This document shows positions 8,482-16,393 of a stretch of 64,000 bases of DNA, in pieces. The stretch is from positions 1,922,001 through 1,986,000 of the forward strand of contig VINJ01000001.1 of assembly GCA_013376735.1 (NCBI GenBank), in the 5' to 3' direction. The first letter of the stretch is position 1; every line of letters starts with the position of its first letter. Made by a program: the position numbers and the translations under genes. The stretch comes from a bacterium Scap17. GTDB lineage: Bacteria; Pseudomonadota; Gammaproteobacteria; Pseudomonadales; Halomonadaceae. Below the pieces are notes generated by a model. The model saw only the letters and a list, made by a program, of their open reading frames with translations. It made no database searches and was not told where the DNA came from.

Positions 8482-9015
8482 CTAACTGGCCTCAAGCAGC
8501 CCCGGCAGGCGCACTGCGGCGATCGCATTTATCTGGGCCAGAGCCTCCTGGTATTCCGCCTCGGTGGATTGCGGCAGGCGGCGCTCCAGTTCCTCGAGAA
8601 TGCTGGTGGCGCTGTGGCCCTTGACGCAGATGATGAACGGAATGCCGTGGCGCGCCTGGTAGTTGGCATTGGCCGCCAGGAAACGTTCACGGGTGGCGTC
8701 ATCGAGCTGATCGAGGCCTGCGCCACGCTGCTCGCCTTGCGAGGCGGGCGTCAGGGTCTCCAGCTTGCCGGCAGCCAGCTCAGGATGGGCCAGAATCAAT
8801 TGGTGGCGTTCGTCATCACTGGCCTGGCGTACCGCATTGGCACACGCCGTCAGCAGGACTTCCATGCTCGCGAACGGGCGCTCTGCCGCGGCGCGCTCCA
8901 CCACCCAGTCCGAGTGCTCATAGAGACCACTCAAGCGTCGTGCCAGCGCCTCGGGTGGCAGGGCGTTGAGCGTGTCCAGCATCACCAGATAGTGCATCGG
9001 GGTCTCGATTGGCAT
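8482..9015 (-). CDS. uraD: OHCU decarboxylase
   Basis: This 177-residue enzyme decarboxylates 2-oxo-4-hydroxy-4-carboxy-5-ureidoimidazoline to S-allantoin, the last step of the urate-to-allantoin route. Family marks are the N-terminal LNALPPEALARRLSGLYEHS, the catalytic-histidine region ILAHPELAAGKL near residue 95, and FLAANANYQARHGIPFIICV near 133. The start ATG 9015 has GGAG at 8-nt spacing. It is divergent from uraH, its upstream partner in the pathway. The start lies about 38 nt downstream of a sigma-54-like promoter. Length and motifs are normal for the family. Confidence 0.92.
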   Translation of the reverse strand: MPIETPMHYLVMLDTLNALPPEALARRLSGLYEHSDWVVERAAAERPFASMEVLLTACANAVRQASDDERHQLILAHPELAAGKLETLTPASQGEQRGAGLDQLDDATRERFLAANANYQARHGIPFIICVKGHSATSILEELERRLPQSTEAEYQEALAQINAIAAVRLPGLLEAS

Positions 9016-9063
9016 GCGCCTTGCTCCAGAGAGGGGGGTGAAAAGCTCACTGAATCATCAGCT

Positions 9064-9079
9064 TGCAAGGCGCATGCCG
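9064..9079 (-). promoter_or_regulatory. Candidate sigma-54 promoter of uraD
   Basis: Read on the minus strand: CGGCATGCGCCTTGCA, with GG-N10-GC spacing and a perfect TTGCA -12 box. The predicted start is near 9053, 38 nt from the uraD ATG. The NtrC-type site at 9242 would lie about 190 bp upstream, a usual enhancer distance. Confidence 0.5.
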
Positions 9080-9215
9080 TCGCTGGCAACGCGTCTGACC
9101 AACGCTGTGTCACACGTTGCATCGCCATGCCAGTGGTTGACGACAAGGCTGTATCGCCACCGGCTTGCCTGACGGCGCCGAGCGGCGTCTGTCATCGGGT
9201 GATACGGCCTGCACC

Positions 9216-9231
9216 TTGACCGATCGGTCAG
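9216..9231. promoter_or_regulatory. RutR/XdhR-like TetR operator
   Basis: TTGACCGATCGGTCAG contains the perfect palindrome TGACCGATCGGTCA. It resembles the known E. coli RutR site TTGACCA-N2-TGGTCAA and the palindrome beside the tetR gene at 34907-34922. It is probably bound by the TetR protein encoded at 35100. Confidence 0.6.
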
Positions 9232-9241
9232 AATGCAGCAA

Positions 9242-9258
9242 TGCACTCATCGGGTGCA
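9242..9258. promoter_or_regulatory. NtrC-type enhancer site
   Basis: TGCACTCATCGGGTGCA is a 17-bp interrupted palindrome that fits the NtrC consensus TGCACY-N5-RGTGCA at every defined position. It lies between divergent uraD and uraH-puuD. Confidence 0.6.
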
Positions 9259-9405
9259 ATACCACCAACCGCTGACGGCAGGCCAGAACAGAGCAAGCCA
9301 GAAAACCGAAACACGGCCGTCTTTCGCAGGGCTTCATTTGTACAGGCCCCCGTCTTACAGGGCCCAGCCGTACCCGCCACATCCACACAAGAACAGGAAA
9401 TCGCC

Positions 9406-9759
9406 ATGCCTAGACTGACGACGCATGTGCTCAATCAGGCCGAAGGCATCGCTGCCAGCGGTGTGCATATCAGCCTGGAGCGCCAGGATGCGCAGGGTCA
9501 CTTTCACGAGATCGCGCAGGTCACGACCAATGCCGATGGGCGTCTCGATGCGCCGCTGCTTGAGGAAGCCGACGCTCCCGCTGATCTCTCCGGCGTCTAT
9601 CGTCTGACGTTTCAGGTCGGGGATTACTTTGCCAGCCGCGCGGTGGGCCAGGGCATGCTCGGCCGCGTGCCGGTCGAGTTCACCCTCGAGGCCAGTGGCC
9701 ATTATCACATTCCGCTGCTGGTCACTCCGTGGGCCTACAGTGTCTACCGCGGCAGCTAA
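9406..9759 (+). CDS. uraH: 5-hydroxyisourate hydrolase (transthyretin-like)
   Basis: This 117-residue enzyme hydrolyses 5-hydroxyisourate to OHCU. All transthyretin-related-protein landmarks are present: N-terminal LTTHVLN with the active-site His7, Arg46 in NADGRLDAPLL, the HYHIPLLVTPWAYSVYRGS signature with His101, and the C-terminal YRGS tetrapeptide that separates enzymes from hormone-binding transthyretins. Start ATG 9406 has AACAGGAAA upstream. No signal peptide is seen, so it is cytoplasmic. It ends 9 bp before puuD, the preceding enzyme, so the pair removes the unstable intermediate quickly. Confidence 0.95.
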   Translation: MPRLTTHVLNQAEGIAASGVHISLERQDAQGHFHEIAQVTTNADGRLDAPLLEEADAPADLSGVYRLTFQVGDYFASRAVGQGMLGRVPVEFTLEASGHYHIPLLVTPWAYSVYRGS

Positions 9760-9768
9760 GGAGCCGGC

Positions 9769-11016
9769 ATGAGCGCATATCTTCTCGATTGGGCGATGCT
9801 GCTGACACGCTGGCTGCATGTCATGGCGGGGATCGCCTGGATCGGCGCATCGTTCTTCTTCATCTGGCTCGACAACCGGCGACAGCCTGCCACTCATGCA
9901 GTCGATGGCCGCCCCGGCGGCGAGCTATGGGCGGTGCATGGTGGCGGTCTCTATCATCTTTTTCGTCATGATGGGGTCAGCGAACGGCTACCCAGCGAGA
10001 TCCACTGGTTCAAGTGGGAGGCCTATGTCACCTGGCTGTCCGGGATGGGACTTTTCACGCTGATCTACCTGCTGCAGCCGCACGCTTACCTGATCGACCC
10101 GCGCGTCTTCGAGATGAGCGGCACGCTCGCCGTGTGCAGCGCTCTGGGTGTGCTCGTCGGCGGCTGGCTGGGCTACGAGGCGCTGTGTCGCAGTCCCTTC
10201 AAGCGCCATGCCGGGGCGCTGTTCGTCGCGGTCGGTGTTTGGCTGACGCTGGCGGCCTGGGTCGCGACCGAACTGTTCTCGGGGCGTGCCGCCTTCCTGC
10301 TGATGGGCGCGCTGATGGGCAGCATCATGGCGGGCAACGTCTTCAATGTGATCATCCCGGGTCAGAAGGCCCTGCTGGCTGCTGCCAAGCGTGGGGAAAC
10401 GCCGGACCCGATCCACGGGCAGCGCGCCAAGCAGCGCTCGGTGCACAACACCTTCATCACGCTGCCTGCGGTGCTGATGATGATCAGCAACCACTATCCG
10501 CTGCTGTATGCCAATGACTATCGCCTGGGCGTCATTCTGCTGCTGCTGGTGACGGGCGGTCTGATCCGCATCGCCACGGTGGATCACCACAAGGGCGTCA
10601 AGCGCCTGTGGGTTCCCGCGGGGGCAGTGTTGGCGTTGATCGGCGTGATTCTGCTCTGCGCACCGCGCTCACAGACGGCGCCTGCGACCGCCCAGACTAC
10701 AGCGTCTTCAGCATCTGTCACGGCCAGCAGCGCTGCGGTCAACCAGGGCCTGGGGGAGAATCAGGCCTTGCGAGACAGGGTCAGCCATATCGTCGAGCAG
10801 CGCTGCGCCGGCTGTCACAGTGATACGCCGAACCTGATCGGCCTGACGGCCCCGGCCGCTGGCGTGGCCTTCAATGGCTGGGAGGACATCCAGCGTCAGG
10901 CCATGCGTATCCATCAGCGCACGGTGGTCGACAAGAGTATGCCGCTGGCCAACATGACCCAGATGACCGATGCCGAACGCCAGCTTCTGGATGACTGGTG
11001 GCGGGCGAGTCAATAG
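9769..11016 (+). CDS. puuD: Urate hydroxylase PuuD (membrane protein with cytochrome c domain)
   Basis: This 415-residue integral-membrane urate oxidase converts urate to 5-hydroxyisourate; electrons probably leave through its C-terminal cytochrome c. The N-terminal domain has about eight hydrophobic helices and family segments such as LLTRWLHVMAGIAWIGASFF, VHGGGLYHLFRHDGV and FIWLDNRRQ. A linker rich in Thr/Ala/Ser (near residues 300-325) leads to a class I cytochrome c with haem motif CAGCH at 346-350 and a likely axial methionine in MPLANMTQM near 390. This replaces soluble UOX or FAD-dependent HpxO. It is co-transcribed with uraH (9-bp gap) and followed by a terminator. The product is typical of proteobacterial PuuD in length and layout. 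Confidence 0.93.
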   Translation: MSAYLLDWAMLLTRWLHVMAGIAWIGASFFFIWLDNRRQPATHAVDGRPGGELWAVHGGGLYHLFRHDGVSERLPSEIHWFKWEAYVTWLSGMGLFTLIYLLQPHAYLIDPRVFEMSGTLAVCSALGVLVGGWLGYEALCRSPFKRHAGALFVAVGVWLTLAAWVATELFSGRAAFLLMGALMGSIMAGNVFNVIIPGQKALLAAAKRGETPDPIHGQRAKQRSVHNTFITLPAVLMMISNHYPLLYANDYRLGVILLLLVTGGLIRIATVDHHKGVKRLWVPAGAVLALIGVILLCAPRSQTAPATAQTTASSASVTASSAAVNQGLGENQALRDRVSHIVEQRCAGCHSDTPNLIGLTAPAAGVAFNGWEDIQRQAMRIHQRTVVDKSMPLANMTQMTDAERQLLDDWWRASQ

Positions 11017-11070
11017 TCAGCCTTCTGTCTTTCATCTTGTGTCTTGCCTTCGCAGAGTGACGCACTCATG

Positions 11071-11103
11071 AAGCCCCCGCCAATCTCCCTGGCGGGGCTT
11101 TGT
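11071..11103. terminator. Terminator between puuD and convergent tetR
   Basis: AAGCCCC(C)GCCA pairs with TGGCGGGGCTT around an ATCTCCC loop, followed by TTGTCC. The stem is flanked by A/T on both sides and can serve both converging genes. Confidence 0.8.
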
Positions 11104-11107
11104 CCTT

Positions 11108-11752
11108 TCAGGCCGGGTGTCGCGCCGCAAAGCGTGCCAGCTCCTGAGGCTCGCAGCGCTCGCCGACGAAGACCTCGACATACTCGGCGACACGGCTGAT
11201 GCGCTCGCTGACGCTTTCCTGAGTGCGCATCGACAGATAGCCGATCTGGGTCAGGTAAGTGGTGCGCGCCCGCACGTTGGCGAGTTGCTCGGGCTGGCCG
11301 TAGCGCACCAGCATGCTGGTCAGCGCTTGAATGCGTGCCTGATCAGCGAGGGCGACGGCAGCGGCGACCTCCGCGTTCTGAGAAGCCCAGTTGCGGATCG
11401 CCAGCTCGAAGCGGGAATCGAACAGCGATTCATCCAGCCAGCAGTCGAAGACATTGAGCATGGCTTCCACCACCGTGGCGGCGTATTGCTCGCAGCGCCC
11501 GATCAAGCCAGCAGTATTGTGAGTATCCCATCGGGCGAGCAAGGCCGCGAGCAGGGCATCGCGGTCCTTGAAGCTCCAGTAGAAGCTGGTGCGAGACAGT
11601 CCCAATGTCTTGGCCAGCGTCAGAACGCGTACCGAGTCTACGCCACCGAGCAACAGCTGCTGATAGGCGGCCTCCAGCCAGTCTTCGGCCTTGCCGCGCC
11701 CGGCAGCCTGGGCGCCGTCACTGGCCCGGGGGACGCTTTGGGACTCTGGCAT
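11108..11752 (-). CDS. TetR/AcrR family transcriptional regulator
   Basis: This 214-residue protein has an N-terminal TetR helix-turn-helix: WLEAAYQQLLLGGVDSVRVL, then TLAKTLGLSRTSFYWSFKDR near residues 48-67, with the conserved LGLSRTSFY..FKDRDALL recognition region. The C-terminal ligand domain is all-helical and not matched to a specific effector. Start ATG 11752 gives a short Ser/Ala/Gly-rich leader before the HTH. It is divergent from the flavin oxidoreductase at 11980. A 14-bp inverted repeat at 11921-11934 is a candidate operator, so it probably represses that neighbour. The inducing compound is unknown; an N-methylated amino acid would fit the target gene. Confidence 0.88.
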   Translation of the reverse strand: MPESQSVPRASDGAQAAGRGKAEDWLEAAYQQLLLGGVDSVRVLTLAKTLGLSRTSFYWSFKDRDALLAALLARWDTHNTAGLIGRCEQYAATVVEAMLNVFDCWLDESLFDSRFELAIRNWASQNAEVAAAVALADQARIQALTSMLVRYGQPEQLANVRARTTYLTQIGYLSMRTQESVSERISRVAEYVEVFVGERCEPQELARFAARHPA

Positions 11753-11920
11753 GGGCGGTCTCCTGAAAGGCGGGGGATGGTGGGGCTGGTGTGAGGTAAA
11801 TCGTGTGATGACGCCAAGAGCATGCTGTTTGCGACAGCGACGAGTCTGGCTGCGTCAGGCGGGCGAGAACGGCGTGTCCGGCGACGCATGGTCTGAAGCC
11901 TAGGACTATAGTCAGCGTAT

Positions 11921-11934
11921 GTACACAGGTGTAC
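11921..11934. promoter_or_regulatory. Candidate operator of the divergent TetR regulator
   Basis: GTACACAGGTGTAC has 6-bp perfect arms and a 2-bp centre, 46 bp before the flavoenzyme ATG and 169 bp before the tetR start. Its position and symmetry suit a TetR dimer; no experiment supports it. Confidence 0.5.
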
Positions 11935-11979
11935 GCAATAAAGACACCCCTGTTCTCGCTCTGCTCATCAGGAGGCCAC

Positions 11980-14076
11980 ATGGCTCAGGACCCGCTGCTC
12001 ACGCCGTTCACGCTCAAGCATCTGACCCTCAAGAATCGCTTGATGATGACCTCCCACGAGCCTGCCTATCCGGAAGATGGCATGCCGAAGGCGCGTTACC
12101 GTGCCTATCACGAGGAGCGGGCGCGCGCCGGCATTGCCCTGACCATGACGGCGGGTTCTGCCTCGGTGGCAAAGGACAGCCCGCCGGTGTTCAACAACCT
12201 CCTGGCGTATCGCGATGAGGTGGTGCCCTGGCTCAGCGAGCTGACCGATGCCTGTCACGAGCACGGTACCGCGGTGATGATCCAGCTCACGCATCTGGGA
12301 CGCCGCACGCGCTGGGACAAGGCCGACTGGTTGCCAGCGGTCTCGGCGTCCCATCGTCGCGAGGCGGCGCACCGCGCCTTTCCCAAGCGGGTCGAGGACT
12401 GGGATATCGCACGGCTGATCCAGGACTACGCCGACGCCGCTGAGCGCATGCAGGCAGCCGGCCTCGACGGTATCGAGCTGCAGGCCTATGGCCATCTGAT
12501 GGACCAGTTCTGGTCACCGCTCACCAACACCCTGGAGGGGCCCTACGGCGGCAGTCTCGAAAATCGTCTGCGCTTCACCATGGAAGTGTTGAGCGCCATT
12601 CGCGCTCGAGTGGGCAGCGAATTCATCGTCGGCGTTCGCTACACCGGCGATGAGTGTCTGAGTGGCGGGCTGGATGCCAGCGAGGGCCTGGAGATCTCGC
12701 GTCTGCTGCGCGATAGCGGTCAGGTCGATTTTCTCAATGTGGTACGCGGCCATATCGACACTGATGCGGGCCTCACCGATGTCATTCCGATCCAGGGCAT
12801 GGCCAGTGCGCCGCATCTCGACTTCGCGGGGCAGATTCGCGAGGCGATGGATTTCCCGACCTTCCACGGCGCCAAGATCCAGGACATCGCCACCGCCCGT
12901 CACGCCATCGCCACCGGCAAGGTCGACATGGTCGGCATGACGCGCGCCCACATGGCGGACCCGCACATCGTGCGCAAGCTGATGGCCGGGCAGGAGGAGA
13001 CCATCCGCCCCTGTGTCGGGGCCAACTATTGTCTGGATCGCATCTATCAGGGCGGCTCCGCCTACTGCATCCATAACGCTGCGACCGGGCGAGAGCTGGA
13101 GCAACCGCATGACATCGCGCCTGCCGAGGTCACCCGCAAGGTCGTGATCATTGGCGCGGGCCCGGCAGGGCTCGAGGCCGCGCGCGTCGCCGGTGAGCGT
13201 GGGCATCAGGTGGTGGTGCTGGAAGCGGCCGACCAGCCGGGTGGCCAGATTCGCCTCACCGCCCAGAGCGAGCGGCGACGCGAGATGATCGGCATCATCG
13301 ATTGGCGCATCAGTCGCTGTGAGGCGCTCGGCGTCGAGATGCGCTACAACGTCTTCGCCGAGGCCGAGGATGTCCTGGCGGAGGAACCTGATGTCGTCAT
13401 CGTCGCCACCGGTGGCTATCCCGAGGAAGACATGCCTCAGGTCGGCAGTGAGCTGGTTGTCTCCAGCTGGGACATTCTTGCGGGCCACGTCACGCCTGGC
13501 CGCAACGTGCTGCTGTTCGATGATGCGGGAGATCACGCCGCACTTCAGGCCGCCGAGATGATCGCCAACTCCGGTGCCAGACTCGAGATGATGACGCCAG
13601 ACCGCACCTTCGCGCCGGAAATCATGGCCATGAACCTGGTGCCCTACATGCGCAGTCTGCAGCGTCTTGCCGTCACCTTCACGCCGACCTATCGCCTTGG
13701 CAGTGTCACGCGCAGTGAGGATGGCCAGCTGATCGCCCATATCGGCAGTGATTATCTGGATGACGCCGTGGCGCAGGGCAAGGGCACCGGTGCCTACGCG
13801 GATCAGCGCCTCGTCGATCAGGTAGTGGTCAACTTCGGTGCCCGCCCGATGGAAGATCTCTACTTCGAACTCAAGCCTCACTCACGCAACGGCGGTGCAG
13901 TGGACTACGACGCCCTGATCGAAGGCCTCGCCCAACCGGTGGACGGCCCAAGTCCGCAGCACACCGAGCGCGCAGCAGAGGGCAGCTTCCAGCTCTATCG
14001 CATCGGCGACGCCGTCGCGACCCGCAATACCCATGCGGCGATCTACGACGCGCTGAGGCTGATGAAGGTGGTGTGA
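11980..14076 (+). CDS. NADH:flavin oxidoreductase, N-methylproline/dimethylglycine demethylase (DgcA)-like
   Basis: This 698-residue protein has the trimethylamine-dehydrogenase layout: an FMN TIM barrel (residues 1 to about 340; IQLTHLGRRTRWDKADWLP, GIELQAYGHLMDQFWSPLTN), an iron-sulfur loop, then an FAD/NAD(P) Rossmann domain starting VVIIGAGPAGLEAARVAGER near 390. Close relatives demethylate dimethylglycine, N-methylproline or stachydrine-derived compounds, releasing formaldehyde. The cluster loop reads CVGANYCLDRIYQGGSAYC, so three cysteines are visible where trimethylamine dehydrogenase has four (CxxCxxC plus one); Ala replaces the second. Start ATG 11980 follows a perfect AGGAGG box. 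It is divergent from a TetR gene with a palindrome between them. No second Dgc subunit is adjacent, so the substrate is unproven. Confidence 0.75.
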   Translation: MAQDPLLTPFTLKHLTLKNRLMMTSHEPAYPEDGMPKARYRAYHEERARAGIALTMTAGSASVAKDSPPVFNNLLAYRDEVVPWLSELTDACHEHGTAVMIQLTHLGRRTRWDKADWLPAVSASHRREAAHRAFPKRVEDWDIARLIQDYADAAERMQAAGLDGIELQAYGHLMDQFWSPLTNTLEGPYGGSLENRLRFTMEVLSAIRARVGSEFIVGVRYTGDECLSGGLDASEGLEISRLLRDSGQVDFLNVVRGHIDTDAGLTDVIPIQGMASAPHLDFAGQIREAMDFPTFHGAKIQDIATARHAIATGKVDMVGMTRAHMADPHIVRKLMAGQEETIRPCVGANYCLDRIYQGGSAYCIHNAATGRELEQPHDIAPAEVTRKVVIIGAGPAGLEAARVAGERGHQVVVLEAADQPGGQIRLTAQSERRREMIGIIDWRISRCEALGVEMRYNVFAEAEDVLAEEPDVVIVATGGYPEEDMPQVGSELVVSSWDILAGHVTPGRNVLLFDDAGDHAALQAAEMIANSGARLEMMTPDRTFAPEIMAMNLVPYMRSLQRLAVTFTPTYRLGSVTRSEDGQLIAHIGSDYLDDAVAQGKGTGAYADQRLVDQVVVNFGARPMEDLYFELKPHSRNGGAVDYDALIEGLAQPVDGPSPQHTERAAEGSFQLYRIGDAVATRNTHAAIYDALRLMKVV

Positions 14077-14305
14077 GTAGTCAAAAATTCACTAATTAAA
14101 ATATAAGCTTACGAATCTACAGGATGAGATTTTCCACAAGCGGGTAATCAATCAGGCGAGACCCGACAGTCAGGCACAGCATGAAGATTGATGCAGTGCC
14201 CTGCAGCGTAGAGCATCGGTGTGCAGAGTTCGGGATATGATGCAATGGAGAGCGAATATCGAGCACAGGAATCCACGTCATGTGGCTCGCCACAAGGAGA
14301 GAACA

Positions 14306-14965
14306 ATGGCACTGAAGATTCTGGTCTTTCTGGGGTCGGTGCGGACCAGCACACCCCCCGCACCTGCACGTCTTGGGGAGAGGGTTGCCAGGTGCTGCGT
14401 CGCACAGCTCGAGGAAAGTGGCCATGAGGCGGTGCTGATCGATCCTCTCGATTACGATCTGGCAGACCCCTTCAAACCGCTGTTCTCCTATGCGCAGCGC
14501 AATGCCCCTCAGGACTTGCTCAATCTCGCCCAGCAAATCGAAGCGGCGGATGGTTACGTGATGGTCAGCCCCGAGTACAACCATTCCATGAGTCCGGCGT
14601 TGGCCAATCTGCTGAATCACTTCGGCAGCTCGCTTTACTCCTACAAGCCCTCGGTCATCGCGACTTACTCCGCAGGACAGTGGGGCGGGGTACGCGCAGC
14701 GGTCAACATGCGCACCTTCCTCTCGGAGCTGGGCTGCCTGCCGGTCTCGGCGATGATTCACGTGCCTCGAGCGCAGGAAGTACTCAATGAAGACGGCGGC
14801 TACGCCGAGAATCAGGATGCCCGGGAATGGGGCGGCTATCTCCAGCGCGCCTTCGAACAACTTGCCTGGTGGGCGAATGCCGCCAGGCGTTATCACGAGA
14901 GCGAAGACGGTGAGAAGCGCCCCGGCGCCTTCACGCGCAGTCCCTCGCAGCGCAACGCGCCTTGA
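14306..14965 (+). CDS. NADPH-dependent FMN reductase family protein
   Basis: This 219-residue flavodoxin-like reductase starts MALKILVFLGSVRTSTPPAP. It has the FMN phosphate-binding GSVR loop near residue 10 and the family motif VMVSPEYNHSMSPALANLLN near 86-105. A second conserved segment is YSAGQWGGVRAAVNMRTFLS. Such enzymes supply reduced FMN or reduce quinones and azo compounds. Start ATG 14306 has AAGGAGAG at good spacing. It lies 229 bp after the demethylase-like flavoenzyme on the same strand, and a separate promoter is likely. Residues after about 185 are charged and probably disordered. The physiological acceptor is unknown. Confidence 0.85.
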   Translation: MALKILVFLGSVRTSTPPAPARLGERVARCCVAQLEESGHEAVLIDPLDYDLADPFKPLFSYAQRNAPQDLLNLAQQIEAADGYVMVSPEYNHSMSPALANLLNHFGSSLYSYKPSVIATYSAGQWGGVRAAVNMRTFLSELGCLPVSAMIHVPRAQEVLNEDGGYAENQDAREWGGYLQRAFEQLAWWANAARRYHESEDGEKRPGAFTRSPSQRNAP

Positions 14966-15006
14966 AGGAGTGATAGCGTTCCTTGCCCTGATAAATGGGG
15001 GACGCA

Positions 15007-15040
15007 GCAAAAAGGGACTGCCTGAGCAGTCCCTTTTTGC
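15007..15040. terminator. Bidirectional Rho-independent terminator
   Basis: A perfect 15-bp stem (GCAAAAAGGGACTGC with its complement) has a CTGA loop. A-tract and T-tract lie on opposite sides, so it terminates both the FMN reductase and the converging asparaginase gene. Confidence 0.92.
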
Positions 15041-15078
15041 ATTGATAGTCAGTCACGTTTCGTCATGAGACTGCCAAC

Positions 15079-16162
15079 TCACTCGAAGTAGCCCCGCAGC
15101 TTGTCTATGTCATCGGTCTCCGTCAGCGCCAGCGAGAGCAGAATGCGCGCCTTCTGAGGATTGAGGGCGCCACTGCCAATGCCGTCTTCCTTGGCACTGA
15201 CGATACCATTGCCGGTACGGGTGCTGCGCACGACCGGGATGCCATCCGCCATGGCCTGCTTGACCAGCGGCTTGACGGTCTCCGGAATCGAGCCATTGCC
15301 GCTGCCGGCGATCACGATGCCCTCGGCACCGTTGTCGAGGGCGGCAGTGAACAGTGCCGGGTCCATGTCCTGGTGGGCGTAGATGATATCGACCTTCGGC
15401 AGGCCATCGAGGGATGTCACATCAAAGTGAGGCTTGTCGGTCGGTGTCGCCGGTGTGTAATAGAAGTGCGGCTTGCCGCTGACGAAGGCACCGAGGTAAC
15501 CCTGCTCAGTCGCCTTGAAGGTGTCCATCATGATGGCATTGGTCTTGGTGGTGTAATACGCCGAGCCGATGCGGTCATTGAGCACGATCATCGCCCCACG
15601 TCCCTCCGCGCCTTCATCGGCTGCCAAGGTGACCGCCTTCATCGGCTGCCAAGGTGACCGCCTCCAGCAGGTTGAACGGGCCATCGGCACTGATGGCAGT
15701 CGCCGGACGCATGGCGCCCACCATGACCACCGGCTTGTCACTGTCGACGGTGAGATCCAGGAAGAAGCCGGTCTCCTCCAGAGTGTCGGTACCGTGGGTG
15801 ATGACCACGCCGTGGGTGGCGTCCGTCGCAAGTTCTTCATTGATCGCCTTCGACAGCTTGAGCAGGATTTCCTGATCGATATTGCTGCTGCCGGTATTGG
15901 CGATCTGTTCACCGGTCACTTCGGCGACATCGGCCAGCTCTGGTACGGCGTCCAGCAGCGCTTGCACCCCCAGGCTGCCGGATTTGTAGTTGGTGGTGTC
16001 CGTGGATGAGGCAGAGCTACCCGCAATCGTGCCGCCGGTGGCATAGATCTTCACCCCCGGGTGTTCCGCGGCGTTGGCCTGAATGCCATAGGCCAGAGAA
16101 CAGGCGGCGATCGAGATGGCAGCTACAAGGCGGCGGGGAGTCATGAAGTCAGCTGTTGTCAT
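15079..16162 (-). pseudogene. ansB: Type II L-asparaginase, frameshifted by a 25-bp tandem duplication
   Basis: The N-terminal part (16162 to about 15640) encodes a signal peptide ([20 protein letters not shown]) and the asparaginase motifs [10 protein letters not shown] and [10 protein letters not shown], with both catalytic threonines. It runs to [14 protein letters not shown] and then hits a stop in its own frame after a few residues (GHLGSR). The C-terminal part continues in another frame from [20 protein letters not shown] to DDIDKLRGYFE at 15079, with all expected blocks. The break coincides exactly with a 25-bp tandem repeat at 15609-15663; removing one unit restores one continuous frame of about 350 residues. 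The gene is otherwise undamaged, so the mutation is recent, reversible by slippage, or an assembly artefact. As written it cannot make full-length periplasmic asparaginase. Confidence 0.88.
15609..15663. repeat. 25-bp tandem duplication inside ansB
   Basis: The unit CGCCTTCATCGGCTGCCAAG plus GTGAC occurs at 15609-15633 and identically at 15634-15658, with five more matching bases (CGCCT) beyond. The period of 25 is not a multiple of three, so it shifts the reading frame. The two copies are identical, which argues for recent origin. Confidence 0.95.
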
Positions 16163-16393
16163 TGTGGTGAGTCGCTCTTTCGTTGTTATGAGTGCAAATG
16201 AAGGTCGTGTCTCAATCTTTCATTATTCATGAATAAGGAATATCTAAAATCAAGAGGTAAGTTCTCCTTGTCGTTTTGTGTGGCGACTGATGCTCAGCAT
16301 GGGGTGGAGGTGGTAGTCAGGCGAAAGGCTTCATCCCCCCATCGAGTAAAGCAAGAATCCGGCCAGTTCGTGACATGACACTGGCCGGTTTCA

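Larger units (their letters stand above)
9016..9405. other. Divergent control region uraD / uraH-puuD
   Basis: These 390 bp carry three regulatory candidates listed separately: a sigma-54-like promoter toward uraD (9064-9079), a perfect TGACC-N4-GGTCA palindrome (9217-9230) and an NtrC-type palindrome (9242-9258). No gene is supported here; in-frame sequence upstream of the uraH ATG is not protein-like. Confidence 0.6.

Noticed and set aside
9270-9290. Weak GG-N10-GC element (AGGCCAGAACAGAGCA) upstream of uraH.
   Set aside because: Both boxes deviate strongly from TGGCAC and TTGCA. GG-N10-GC alone is common by chance in this GC-rich DNA.
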